From NCBI GenBank assembly GCA_021813405.1, contig JAKAKS010000051.1, forward strand, positions 1-64,000: DNA of 64,000 nt. The letters run 5' to 3'. How positions within the stretch are numbered: position 1 is the first letter of the stretch; each line of letters opens with the position of its first letter. Both the position numbers and the translations under genes were made by a program. The notes below the pieces were generated by a model, which worked only from the letters and a program-made list of their open reading frames with translations, made no database searches and was not told the DNA's origin. Positions 46,058 to 53,206 of this stretch are shown piece by piece. This stretch comes from Nitrospirota bacterium. GTDB lineage: Bacteria > Nitrospirota > Thermodesulfovibrionia > Thermodesulfovibrionales > JdFR-88.

Positions 46058-48271
46058 TTACTGAGTCTGGAAATTACTTGTAGGGCTTTGGGAAATAACC
46101 TGGCCATTTGAATCAACCGCCTGTACTGCCCAATAATAGGTGCTTCTGCTGTCAAGGTTCGAAACCGTATAGGATATTGTGCTGGCGCTGCCGCTTGAGA
46201 CAGACTGAGTGCCTGCCCCACCACACGATGAAAAGGCCGCAGCCACAAACAAAAGCGCTGCTATAAGCAGTAGCCTTTTCTTTTTATTCGTGAACACAAT
46301 TCCCGCCGGAAACACAAGCCCAAAAGGCAGCAACCCCACTCCGAGCCCTGCAAACAATGATTTGTCATTCTCCCTGGAATTAATCAGATATGCAACGTCC
46401 ACAGGTGATGCATTACTCAAATCAGAATTTTTCGAATACAACAGCCTGTATTTGTAAGGATTCTCATTTTCAGGCTTTTCCCAGGTAAACGTAACCGTTG
46501 TGGAAGTGGCCTCCCCTTGCGATGGCGATACAAGCAGAGGCGACACAGAGCCAGATGTGGCAGTTGTTGAACCGGAGGTGGAATTCGTAATGCTGCCAGT
46601 TCCCGAACTGGTTGACGTAGTTGTAGTACCGGATGTAGAGCCCGTTGTTGTGGTGCCGGAAGTTGATCCTGTTGACGTTGTTGTACTACCCGAAGCAGAT
46701 CCGGTTGAAGTTGATGTAGTAACTGATGTTGACCCAGTTGACACTGCCGTAGTCCCTGACGTGGAGCCGGTAGACGCAGTTCCGGAAGTCGTCCCGGTTG
46801 AAGTTAAGCTGGAAGTAGTGCCTGCTGGATAGACGCCGTTCAGTGTCTGCCAGATACCGCCGTTTGAAGCCCAGGTAACGCTCATCCCAAGTTCAGACTG
46901 TATCCTGCTTTCCATAGGCCAAGGCCAAAGCGGGCTGGAAGTGAGCATGCCATTGACGTATTCGTAAAGGGCATTGGCTCCGCGGTCCCCGATAGCGGAT
47001 GAAGGAATCAGATACGCCCCAAGGCCGTAAGTGGAGTAATCGTAATTGGGGTTTGTAAAACTATCGCTGCCGCTGCCTGAGCCGGAAGAATACAAGTTGT
47101 TCTGGGAATCGCCGGTAAGCCCACCGCTCTCCCATCCCGGATTGTTAATCGCAGAATTGCCCGACACGTAAGTTGCAAGGTTATAACTGTTGCTGCCAAA
47201 ATTGGCAACCAGTATGGCGGCATTGTGTGCGCCTTCAACGGTGTTATTTTCAATGGTCATATTTGTGTCGCCGCCGTTACGCAGAGGATATCCGTAATTA
47301 TTGAGGACCACATTGTCCTTGAAAATGGTGCCGGAGCATGTGCCCATTCCGCTGTCGACGGTGATCCATATGCCGTAAGACGACATATTGCGGGTGATAT
47401 TGCCATACGCCCTTTCGCCCGTAAGCCCATTGTAATGTCCCCAGAAGAGTATGCCGTCCGTCCCGCTGCCATTGTCGACTATAACATTGTTTTCAACCAG
47501 AACATTGCTTACACTGTAAATCTGGATACTGCTAGGGCCAATGGAATTGTTGCCCGGCTGCCAGTAAATGAAATTCCTGCGTATAACGCTGCCTGTGCCA
47601 TATACGTTGATGCCCACGCGGGGGGCAATCGTAGTGTAGGCGCTCGCAGCGTTCTCAACGTATACCGCGCAGTCTTCCACAAGCGTGTTTACTGCAGAGT
47701 TGTCAATTTCTATACCCATTGAGTTGTTTTCGCTTGCGCCGGCAACCGTGCCGGAGAAGCCCATGCCGAATTTATTCACAATATCTCGACGGAGTATGTC
47801 GTTGCCTCCCCATATTTCAATTCCATGAGACCAGCCAGACCCGTTGCCGCTGTTTCTAAAATTGATGCCGTCAATTTCCACGTAGGAGGCCGCGACCTGG
47901 CATGTAACATAATTGCCCTGCCCGTCTATGACCGCATTGCCATCGTTAAGGGCTTTAATGGTTATGCGCGAAGAAGAGTTGCCGGACGCCCTTACATACA
48001 GCACAACGGAGCCGCTCCCGGCGTTATTGATCGTGTAAGTGCCATCTTCCAGGTATAGAGTGTCGCCAGGGCTGAGTATGCCCATCGCATGGGAAAACGT
48101 CCGCCATGGCGCAGAAATGGTTCCAGCGGAACTGTCCGACCCGGACGGGGATATGTAATAGGTTGCAGCCGATGCAGCACCAGCATGGACTAATCCACCA
48201 AAGACTAGAATTGGCAGAAATGCCAGCACCAGCCTCACCAACTTGCTTCTTTTCAAAAACTTCCTTCCCAT
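46058..48271 (-). CDS. Secreted beta-helix protein with Ser/Thr linker and hairpin-interrupted FN3 domain
   Basis: 737 residues. A Sec signal peptide ends at ASAA. The beta-helix domain (about 37-480) opens with TYYISPSGSDSSAGTISAPW and closes with the LWPWPMESRI cap. Then comes a ~95-residue Ser/Thr/Gly-rich linker of repeated GSTSGTTT units. The FN3-like C-terminus begins at LLVSPSQGEATSTTVTFTWEK and is interrupted near residues 638-685 by two hydrophobic stretches around TNKKKR, the second ending in FSSCGG; the last FN3 strands (TYYWAVQAVDSNG) resume afterwards. Suggests membrane or lipoprotein-type anchoring of a surface glycan-active or adhesive protein. Controlled by its own promoter, Crp box and riboswitch; GGAGG precedes the ATG. 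Confidence 0.88.
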   Translation of the reverse strand: MGRKFLKRSKLVRLVLAFLPILVFGGLVHAGAASAATYYISPSGSDSSAGTISAPWRTFSHAMGILSPGDTLYLEDGTYTINNAGSGSVVLYVRASGNSSSRITIKALNDGNAVIDGQGNYVTCQVAASYVEIDGINFRNSGNGSGWSHGIEIWGGNDILRRDIVNKFGMGFSGTVAGASENNSMGIEIDNSAVNTLVEDCAVYVENAASAYTTIAPRVGINVYGTGSVIRRNFIYWQPGNNSIGPSSIQIYSVSNVLVENNVIVDNGSGTDGILFWGHYNGLTGERAYGNITRNMSSYGIWITVDSGMGTCSGTIFKDNVVLNNYGYPLRNGGDTNMTIENNTVEGAHNAAILVANFGSNSYNLATYVSGNSAINNPGWESGGLTGDSQNNLYSSGSGSGSDSFTNPNYDYSTYGLGAYLIPSSAIGDRGANALYEYVNGMLTSSPLWPWPMESRIQSELGMSVTWASNGGIWQTLNGVYPAGTTSSLTSTGTTSGTASTGSTSGTTAVSTGSTSVTTSTSTGSASGSTTTSTGSTSGTTTTGSTSGTTTTSTSSGTGSITNSTSGSTTATSGSVSPLLVSPSQGEATSTTVTFTWEKPENENPYKYRLLYSKNSDLSNASPVDVAYLINSRENDKSLFAGLGVGLLPFGLVFPAGIVFTNKKKRLLLIAALLFVAAAFSSCGGAGTQSVSSGSASTISYTVSNLDSRSTYYWAVQAVDSNGQVISQSPTSNFQTQ
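46545..46830 (-). repeat. Degenerate repeats encoding a Ser/Thr/Gly linker
   Basis: Short imperfect DNA repeats encode GSTSGTTT-like units between the beta-helix and FN3 domains. The paralogue at 48.6-50.7 kb has only a short linker here, so this region has probably expanded by slippage or recombination. Confidence 0.8.
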
Positions 48272-48291
48272 TCAAAACCTCCAAACATAAT

Positions 48292-48329
48292 AAAAAAAGC
48301 CTGTTTCCAGCAAAAAAAGGAAACAGGCC
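48292..48329 (-). terminator. Leader terminator of riboswitch copy A
   Basis: Perfect 10-bp stem GCCTGTTTCC / GGAAACAGGC followed by seven T on the minus strand, between the aptamer and the ribosome binding site. The 5' arm contains CTGTTTC, complementary to the aptamer P1 3' strand GAAACAG. Confidence 0.9.
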
Positions 48330-48357
48330 TCCAGGGATAAAACCCTGGTTGAGAGCA

Positions 48358-48463
48358 CTGTTTCTACGGCAGCCCGGCAGTCCTGTTCGCCTCACCGGCT
48401 GTGGATTTCAGGATCCGCGGCTTTGTGCCCCCTGGTTGCCCAGGGTTTACCTTTTCGGAAACA
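48358..48463 (-). promoter_or_regulatory. GEMM-I (cyclic-di-GMP-I type) riboswitch aptamer, copy A
   Basis: On the minus strand the leader has the GEMM elements in order: P1 5' strand TGTTTC, GGTAAACC, a CCCTGG-GCAA-CCAGGG hairpin with GNRA loop, CACAAAGCC, a P3 arm with GGATCCTGAAATCC, CTGCCGGGCTGCCG, and the P1 3' strand GAAACA. This matches the c-di-GMP-I pattern (GGCAAACC, GNRA, CGCAAAGCC, GGGTTACCG) with small changes. It is followed by an intrinsic terminator and then the beta-helix gene. The G at the position I align with Vc2 G20 would favour c-di-GMP over cGAMP, with modest certainty. Confidence 0.85.
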
Positions 48464-48500
48464 ACATCAGGTTTACTGCTAATTTAAAGAACGTGGATTA

Positions 48501-48506
48501 ATTGTA
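48501..48506 (-). promoter_or_regulatory. Candidate -10 element, beta-helix gene copy A
   Basis: TACAAT on the minus strand, 35.5 bp from the centre of the Crp-like box. This puts the box near -42 relative to a start at about 48494, the class II position. Confidence 0.6.
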
Positions 48507-48528
48507 CTTGCCTTGTGTCTAAAAAGAA

Positions 48529-48544
48529 TGTAAGTACCATCACA
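48529..48544 (-). promoter_or_regulatory. Crp-like operator, copy A
   Basis: TGTAAGTACCATCACA read on the plus strand: the half-sites TGTAA and TCACA with six bases between, the same pattern as the two boxes at 50.9 kb. The centre lies at the same distance from TACAAT as in copy B. Confidence 0.6.
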
Positions 48545-48574
48545 GGAGGGTATTAATTTTAATTTGCAGGAGTT

Positions 48575-48608
48575 AAAAAAAAGGGGTACGCCAATGCCTG
48601 CGTACCCC
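48575..48608 (-). terminator. Intrinsic terminator of the 48.6-50.7 kb beta-helix gene
   Basis: GGGGTACGC / GCGTACCCC stem followed by eight T on the minus strand, just past the stop codon. Confidence 0.85.
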
Positions 48609-48640
48609 AAATTGGAGAGAGAGCCAAAATTGCGGGGCAG

Positions 48641-50668
48641 CTATTGAGTCTGGAAATATCCCGTAGAGCTCTGGGAAGTAACATGCCCGGCTGAATCGAC
48701 GGTCTGGACTGCCCAGTAATATTTAGTACCGCTTGCCAACCCGGAGACCGTAGTTGACAAGTTGCCTGATGCAGTATTGCCGCCTGAAGCCGCTGATGTT
48801 CCAGACGCTCCGCCGCCTCCACCACAGGAAGAAAAAGCCACAGCCGCAACCAGGAGCGTTGCCAGCAGCAGGAGCCTTTTCTTTTTATTATTTAATATGA
48901 TGCCCGCCGGGAACATTATCCCAAAAGGCAGAAGCCCCATCCCCAGCCCGGCAAAGGCTGAATTAACTGGAGCCTGGGCCTGCGCCGAGGAATTTATTAC
49001 AGTTGCAAGAGAGCCGTTGCTCAAATCGGAATTTTTGGAATACCAAATTTTGTATCCAGCAGGGTTGCCCTGCCCCGGTTTCGTCCACGCAAATGTTACA
49101 GTTGTAGATGTAACCTGCCCATTGGAAGGCGAAACAAGCTGGAGTGATGTTGATCCGGAACCGGATGGCTGCGACGATGACGACGAATTAACACCATTCA
49201 GCGTCTGCCAGATGCCGCCATTAGAAGCCCAGGTAACGCTTCTTCCCAGCTCCGACTGTATCCTGCTTTCCATAGGCCATGGCCATAGCGGGGTGGAAGT
49301 TAAAGTGCCATTTTGATATTCATACAAAACGGATGCGCCTATGTTAGATCCTGCAAGGGCCGAAGGTATCATCAGATATGCGCCATTGCCGTAAGTGGAA
49401 GTATTGTACCCCGGGTTAGTTGAGCTGTCACCAGTCCCGCTATTGGCCGACGTGCCGTAAAAATTGTTGGAACCTTCAGATGTAGAGCCTATATAACTGC
49501 CCCACGCCGATATCCCACCGCCGGAACAATTCAGAAAAGAGTTGCTCTGCGCATTGGTATTCAATGTGTAGCCGCCCGGATATCCCGACTGCTGCATTGA
49601 TACAATGCTCAGCCCTGGATTATTCCCGGCGTTAACGACAGTATTGTTTTTAAGCGTCTGGTTATTGTCGCCGCCATTTCTGAATCCATCTCCGGTATTT
49701 ATCAGCACATTGTTTTCCATATCAGTGCCGCTTACCTGGTCCGATCCGTTTTCCTGCGTTGCAGTCCAGATCCCCCATATAGATGTGTTCATAACAACGT
49801 TGCCTAATACCTTGTTGTTTTGGGCCTCGCCATTATAAGTGTTCACCCAAACCAAAATCCCGTCGCCCCCGTTACTGGGATCGCCAACTATAACATTGTT
49901 TTCCACAATGTCATTGCTCTGCCCGTATACCTGAATGCTGCCAGGGCCTACTGGGGAACCGCCGGGCTGCCAGTAAATGAAATTCCGTCTTATGACAGTA
50001 TTGCTGGCCCAGGTATTGATACCAAGCCGTGGTGTGCCATATGACTGACTGGTGCTTGAGGGAATATAGACAGCGTTGTCTTCAAGCAGATCATTGGAGC
50101 CGCCTATATTAATACCGGCGCAATTATTTTCCTGCGATGAGGCCGATGGGTCATTATAGCCAAAGCCATTGACTATGCACCTTCTCACCGTTATGTAACT
50201 GCCGCTCAAGTCCATCCCATGGCCCCAGTTGGTGCCGTTGCCTCCGCTGTTGCGGAAGTTTATTCCATCTATTTCTATATAGCTTTGGTATGCCCTGCAG
50301 GCTATAACGCTCTGCTGACCGTCCACAATTGCCTGCCCGTCGTTTAGAGCCTTGATCGTTATGGGATTGCCCGAAGAGCCCGATACCGTAATATACAGCA
50401 CAGCAGGCTGGCCGGGGTTGTTATTTGGGGTGTACGTCCCGTCTTCAAGATACAGGGTATCACCAGGCTGAAGAACGCTCATTGCATGCGCAAACGTGCC
50501 CCAGGGCGACGCGTTTGTTCCAGCGGAGCTGTCCGATCCGGATGGAGATATGTAATAGGTTGCAGCAGATGCCGCCCCGGCGCAAACCAATCCACCAAAG
50601 ACCAGAACCGTCAGAAATGCCAGCACCAGCCTCGCCAGTTTACTTTTCTTCAGAATCTTACTTGCCAC
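48641..50668 (-). CDS. Secreted beta-helix protein with hairpin-interrupted FN3 domain
   Basis: The track ORF starts at 50749 inside the riboswitch. The GTG at 50668, six bases after GGAGG, gives 675 residues and aligns with the paralogue start (VASKILKKSKLARLVLAF versus MGRKFLKRSKLVRLVLAF). Signal peptide to ASAA, then the beta-helix starting TYYISPSGSDSSAGTNASPW and the LWPWPMESRI cap. A short Ser-rich linker leads into FN3 strands (LQLVSPSNGQVTSTTVTFAW). FN3 is split by a hydrophobic hairpin near 570-615 (GLLPFGIMFPAGI, NNKKKR, LLLLATLLVAAVAFSSCGG) followed by a Gly/Ser stretch. The last strands KYYWAVQTVDSAG end the protein. Its leader carries a riboswitch, and two Crp-like boxes precede it. 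Confidence 0.88.
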   Translation of the reverse strand: MASKILKKSKLARLVLAFLTVLVFGGLVCAGAASAATYYISPSGSDSSAGTNASPWGTFAHAMSVLQPGDTLYLEDGTYTPNNNPGQPAVLYITVSGSSGNPITIKALNDGQAIVDGQQSVIACRAYQSYIEIDGINFRNSGGNGTNWGHGMDLSGSYITVRRCIVNGFGYNDPSASSQENNCAGINIGGSNDLLEDNAVYIPSSTSQSYGTPRLGINTWASNTVIRRNFIYWQPGGSPVGPGSIQVYGQSNDIVENNVIVGDPSNGGDGILVWVNTYNGEAQNNKVLGNVVMNTSIWGIWTATQENGSDQVSGTDMENNVLINTGDGFRNGGDNNQTLKNNTVVNAGNNPGLSIVSMQQSGYPGGYTLNTNAQSNSFLNCSGGGISAWGSYIGSTSEGSNNFYGTSANSGTGDSSTNPGYNTSTYGNGAYLMIPSALAGSNIGASVLYEYQNGTLTSTPLWPWPMESRIQSELGRSVTWASNGGIWQTLNGVNSSSSSQPSGSGSTSLQLVSPSNGQVTSTTVTFAWTKPGQGNPAGYKIWYSKNSDLSNGSLATVINSSAQAQAPVNSAFAGLGMGLLPFGIMFPAGIILNNKKKRLLLLATLLVAAVAFSSCGGGGGASGTSAASGGNTASGNLSTTVSGLASGTKYYWAVQTVDSAGHVTSQSSTGYFQTQ

Positions 50669-50683
50669 TTTAAACCTCCAAAC

Positions 50684-50720
50684 AAAAAAGGCCTGTTTCC
50701 CTTTAAAAGGGAAACAGGCC
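50684..50720 (-). terminator. Leader terminator of riboswitch copy B
   Basis: 12-bp stem GGCCTGTTTCCC / GGGAAACAGGCC followed by six T on the minus strand. It again contains CTGTTTC, able to pair with aptamer strand GAAACAG. Confidence 0.9.
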
Positions 50721-50748
50721 AACAGGGATAACACCCCGGTTGAAAGCA

Positions 50749-50857
50749 CTGTTTCTACGGCAGCCCGGCAGTCCTGTTTGCCTCGCGTACGGCTGGGGAT
50801 TTCAGGATCCGCGGCTTTGCGCCCCCTGGTTGCCCAGGGTTTACCTTTTCGGAAACA
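50749..50857 (-). promoter_or_regulatory. GEMM-I (cyclic-di-GMP-I type) riboswitch aptamer, copy B
   Basis: Minus-strand leader nearly identical to copy A in the core: TGTTTC (P1), GGTAAACC, CCCTGG-GCAA-CCAGGG, CGCAAAGCC (exact consensus), GGATCCTGAAATCC, CTGCCGGGCTGCCG, GAAACA (P1). The variable P3 arm differs from copy A, as expected for a structured RNA under selection. A terminator and the second beta-helix gene follow. Confidence 0.87.
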
Positions 50858-50895
50858 TCAGTTGATTTTTACTACGGGTTTACAACTCTTGAATT

Positions 50896-50901
50896 ATTGT
50901 A
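50896..50901 (-). promoter_or_regulatory. Candidate -10 element, beta-helix gene copy B
   Basis: TACAAT on the minus strand, 35.5 bp from the centre of the proximal Crp-like box, as in copy A. No good -35 is seen, as expected for an activator-dependent class II promoter. Confidence 0.6.
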
Positions 50902-50923
50902 GCCTTAGGTGCAGAGTGAAATA

Positions 50924-50959
50924 TGTAACAGCTGTCACACGTATGTAACGGCCGTCACA
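50924..50959 (-). promoter_or_regulatory. Two tandem Crp-like operators, copy B
   Basis: TGTAACAGCTGTCACA (50924-50939) and TGTAACGGCCGTCACA (50944-50959) on the plus strand. Each is near-palindromic; the centres are 20 bp apart, two helical turns. Relative to the predicted start (about 50889) they sit near -42 and -62, the classic CRP class II and class I positions. Confidence 0.75.
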
Positions 50960-50994
50960 TTGGAGATTTGAAAGCCGAATGCTGAAATTTGAAA

Positions 50995-51030
50995 TAAAAA
51001 AGGCCGGCTGGAATATTGTTTCCGCCGGCT
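50995..51030 (-). terminator. Intrinsic terminator of the Crp-family gene
   Basis: GCCGGCGGAA / TTCC-A-GCCGGC stem with a T-rich tail on the minus strand, between the regulator stop codon and the tandem Crp boxes. Confidence 0.8.
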
Positions 51031-51057
51031 TTGTGCTTGACTATGTCCCGCCTGCGA

Positions 51058-51777
51058 TTATTTCTCGATTTCCGAAAAATCCTTTTTCAAAAACTCTGGA
51101 CTGAGATACATAAATCTTTCGCTGAGGGTCAGATCCCCGTCCTTATTCCATTTATTAAAGATGCGCGTGACCGTTTCGCGGGTTATCCCAGTCATGTCGG
51201 CAATATTCTGATGAGTAAGCCGGATATCTATCTTTACGCCTTTGTCAGTTTTTATGCCATATGTGTCAGAGAGCATCGCAAACAGGGTCTTCAACCTGGC
51301 CGTTGCGTTATTGAAACTAAGTATCTGGATTCTTTCATAACTTTCACGAATACGTGCGCAGAAAATGGACAATAACCGCGTGACCAGTTTTTTCTGGCTG
51401 AACAGTATCTCGTAGAAATCAGCTTTGGAGACAATAGCTACATGTGAATTTTCAGTTGCAATAACCGTGGCTGGAACTGTTTTGCCATCTATCAGGGACA
51501 TTTCCCCGAAAAAATCACCGGCCGCGTGCAGCGCCAAAATGGTCTCTTTCCCGTCCTCGGTTATCTGAACAACCTTGACCTTCCCTTCCACAATGAGATA
51601 CATAAACTCATTGGTCTGTTCCTCCTGAAGGATGATCTCACCTTTTTTAAAGTCCCTGATAGATATCCTTTGCCGGACGTTTAACAGTTCCTCATCGGAA
51701 AGATCTGAAAAAAGGGCAATCCCTGCCAGATTTTCCCGGTGAGTCATACCTGATCGGCCACCTTTCAAATTCTCCAT
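51058..51777 (-). CDS. Crp/Fnr-family transcriptional regulator
   Basis: 239 residues: N-terminal cyclic-nucleotide-binding fold (about 20-130), dimer helix, and C-terminal winged helix. The recognition helix has TRETVTR at 199-205, matching the SRETVGR of E. coli CRP that reads TGTGA half-sites; this fits the boxes just downstream. In the phosphate-binding cassette (FGEMSLIDGKTVPATV, 90-105) the Arg-Ser pair that holds cAMP in CRP is replaced, so the ligand may be something else or absent. No N-terminal Fe-S cysteine cluster, so not FNR. M11 is an alternative start. Probable regulator of both long beta-helix genes. Confidence 0.9.
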   Translation of the reverse strand: MENLKGGRSGMTHRENLAGIALFSDLSDEELLNVRQRISIRDFKKGEIILQEEQTNEFMYLIVEGKVKVVQITEDGKETILALHAAGDFFGEMSLIDGKTVPATVIATENSHVAIVSKADFYEILFSQKKLVTRLLSIFCARIRESYERIQILSFNNATARLKTLFAMLSDTYGIKTDKGVKIDIRLTHQNIADMTGITRETVTRIFNKWNKDGDLTLSERFMYLSPEFLKKDFSEIEK

Positions 51778-51863
51778 ATATCAGCAATGCCTCCTTCAAA
51801 TAAGGTACAACTTTACGGCCGGGATTTCAAGAAGGCTTTCTTGAGGCCGGTATACAGCCCCTA

Positions 51864-52619
51864 TTATTCAGAAAGCATTATTAACTGAACCGGGAGTCTC
51901 CTGGCAGTCTGGCAGCCTGCGGCCAAGCCGTCTTCATACTTGCCTGGCCCATCCATTAGAAAAATTTCTTCTGCAGGCCATTGCCAGTCGGAAAACCAAG
52001 TCCAGCACCCATGTTTTTGATATAGCCTTTTCAAACCAGGTACCCGTTTGCCTGTTTTGAAAATTCTGGAAGGGTTCTGGAAAATGCTTTGATAATAAGC
52101 CATGAGTGCGGCAGACCGGTTGCTTACGTATCCAGGGCACCAAATAGACTGCTCTCCGTTCAGCTCATTGCATACGTGTTTAACTGCTCTGTATACCTGA
52201 ACGTGCTCCTCATGGCCATACTCCCCCCAGGGGTTATGGGTATAAATTACCGTGTACCCAGGCAGAATGGTTTTAAGCAGGGCCACCAGCCTTCCGAAGT
52301 TTTTACGATATTTGCAGGCTGCGCCCCTGTTATGAATTCCGACCCCGTACCTTGTGGGCAAAGGTTTCCTCCAATCAGCCAGGCCGGCGCATCCGGCCTC
52401 CTCTATTTCAAGCCATTTTACGTTCAAGGCCGGGTAACCGGAAATGCACCGCCTTCTGCCTTCGCTTATAGCCGGGTCCGTTGGAATATCAAGAAAACAG
52501 ATTACAACAGCGTCCGCCTTATCCAATACCGGGCTGAACCAAAGGATTTCATCATCAGGGTGCGCTGCAATTATAATCGTTTTTTGAGGTTGAATATCCT
52601 GCTGCGGGGGGGGATTCAC
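51864..52619 (-). CDS. PIG-L/LmbE-family deacetylase
   Basis: 251 residues, GTG start overlapping the upstream RmlC-like gene by four bases (GTGA). Metal-binding AHPDDEILWF near the N-terminus and GHEEHVQV as the second histidine motif are the hallmarks of zinc-dependent N-acetylglucosaminyl deacetylases. Third gene of a coupled epimerase / RmlC-like / PIG-L cassette, so it probably deacetylates a sugar made by that cassette, cytoplasmically. Confidence 0.87.
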   Translation of the reverse strand: MNPPPQQDIQPQKTIIIAAHPDDEILWFSPVLDKADAVVICFLDIPTDPAISEGRRRCISGYPALNVKWLEIEEAGCAGLADWRKPLPTRYGVGIHNRGAACKYRKNFGRLVALLKTILPGYTVIYTHNPWGEYGHEEHVQVYRAVKHVCNELNGEQSIWCPGYVSNRSAALMAYYQSIFQNPSRIFKTGKRVPGLKRLYQKHGCWTWFSDWQWPAEEIFLMDGPGKYEDGLAAGCQTARRLPVQLIMLSE

Positions 52620-53206
52620 TTCGTCAACGCGGCTGCGTCTTCCGGACTTGTCATGTTTTCAAACACGTTCTCCTGGCGCCATGAATCGTCAGGGGTAAAA
52701 TCAGGGAAAGACCCGTCCCGGTCAGATATTGCCCTTAATTCCATTGGCCATTTAAAGCCAAAGACAGGGTCATCCCAGCGTATGCCACGGGCGTGCTGGG
52801 GCCTGTAAAATTGTGACACCTCCACAAATACCTCGGTGTTGTCCCGTATGGTCATAAATCCGTGAGCAAGGCCTTCAGGCACAAACAGAACCTTATTTGA
52901 ACGGTCTGACAACTCCATCGATATCCATTTCAGATAATTTTCTGAACCCATCCTCAAATCAACTATGATGTTGAATACTGCCCCCAACATACACCGGATC
53001 ATCTTTTTCTCACCGAAGGGCTCTGCCTGATAATGAAGTCCGTGGATTGTGCCCTTTTTCTTGCTGAATGAAGTGCTTGACTGTACCGGTTTGCACATTA
53101 AATTCAGTTCTGCCAAACCCCATGGGTCGGCAGGCCGGTTTCCGCCCGCATCAGGTTCTATTATGAACACCCCGGGGATAGCACATTGGAGGATTTTCAT
53201 ATTCAT
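52616..53206 (-). CDS. dTDP-4-dehydrorhamnose 3,5-epimerase-like (RmlC family)
   Basis: 196-residue cupin. The active-site histidine lies in TIHGLHYQ, where most RmlC proteins have RGLHYQ, so one flanking basic residue is changed. VPEGLAHGFM and ARGIRWDDPVFGFKW are typical. Could be a 3,5- or 3-epimerase on an unidentified nucleotide sugar; no rmlA/B/D partners lie nearby. It overlaps both neighbours by four bases. Confidence 0.86.
   Translation of the reverse strand: MNMKILQCAIPGVFIIEPDAGGNRPADPWGLAELNLMCKPVQSSTSFSKKKGTIHGLHYQAEPFGEKKMIRCMLGAVFNIIVDLRMGSENYLKWISMELSDRSNKVLFVPEGLAHGFMTIRDNTEVFVEVSQFYRPQHARGIRWDDPVFGFKWPMELRAISDRDGSFPDFTPDDSWRQENVFENMTSPEDAAALTK

Noticed and set aside
46500-46832. 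Plus-strand ORF rich in Val/Asp/Pro repeats
   Set aside because: Reverse-strand reading of the Ser/Thr linker repeats of the beta-helix gene.
48481-48570. Sigma-54 promoter (TGGTACTTACATTCTT) before beta-helix copy A
   Set aside because: Lacks the GC of the -12 element and overlaps the Crp-like box; the TACAAT promoter with conserved spacing explains the region better.
46058-50668. PEP-CTERM or LPXTG sorting signals on the beta-helix proteins
   Set aside because: The hydrophobic/basic segment is internal and followed by more FN3 sequence; no PEP or LPXTG motif is present.
50669-50749. N-terminal extension of the second long beta-helix protein in the ORF track
   Set aside because: Lies in the riboswitch terminator leader; the GTG at 50668 has a good ribosome binding site and matches the paralogue.
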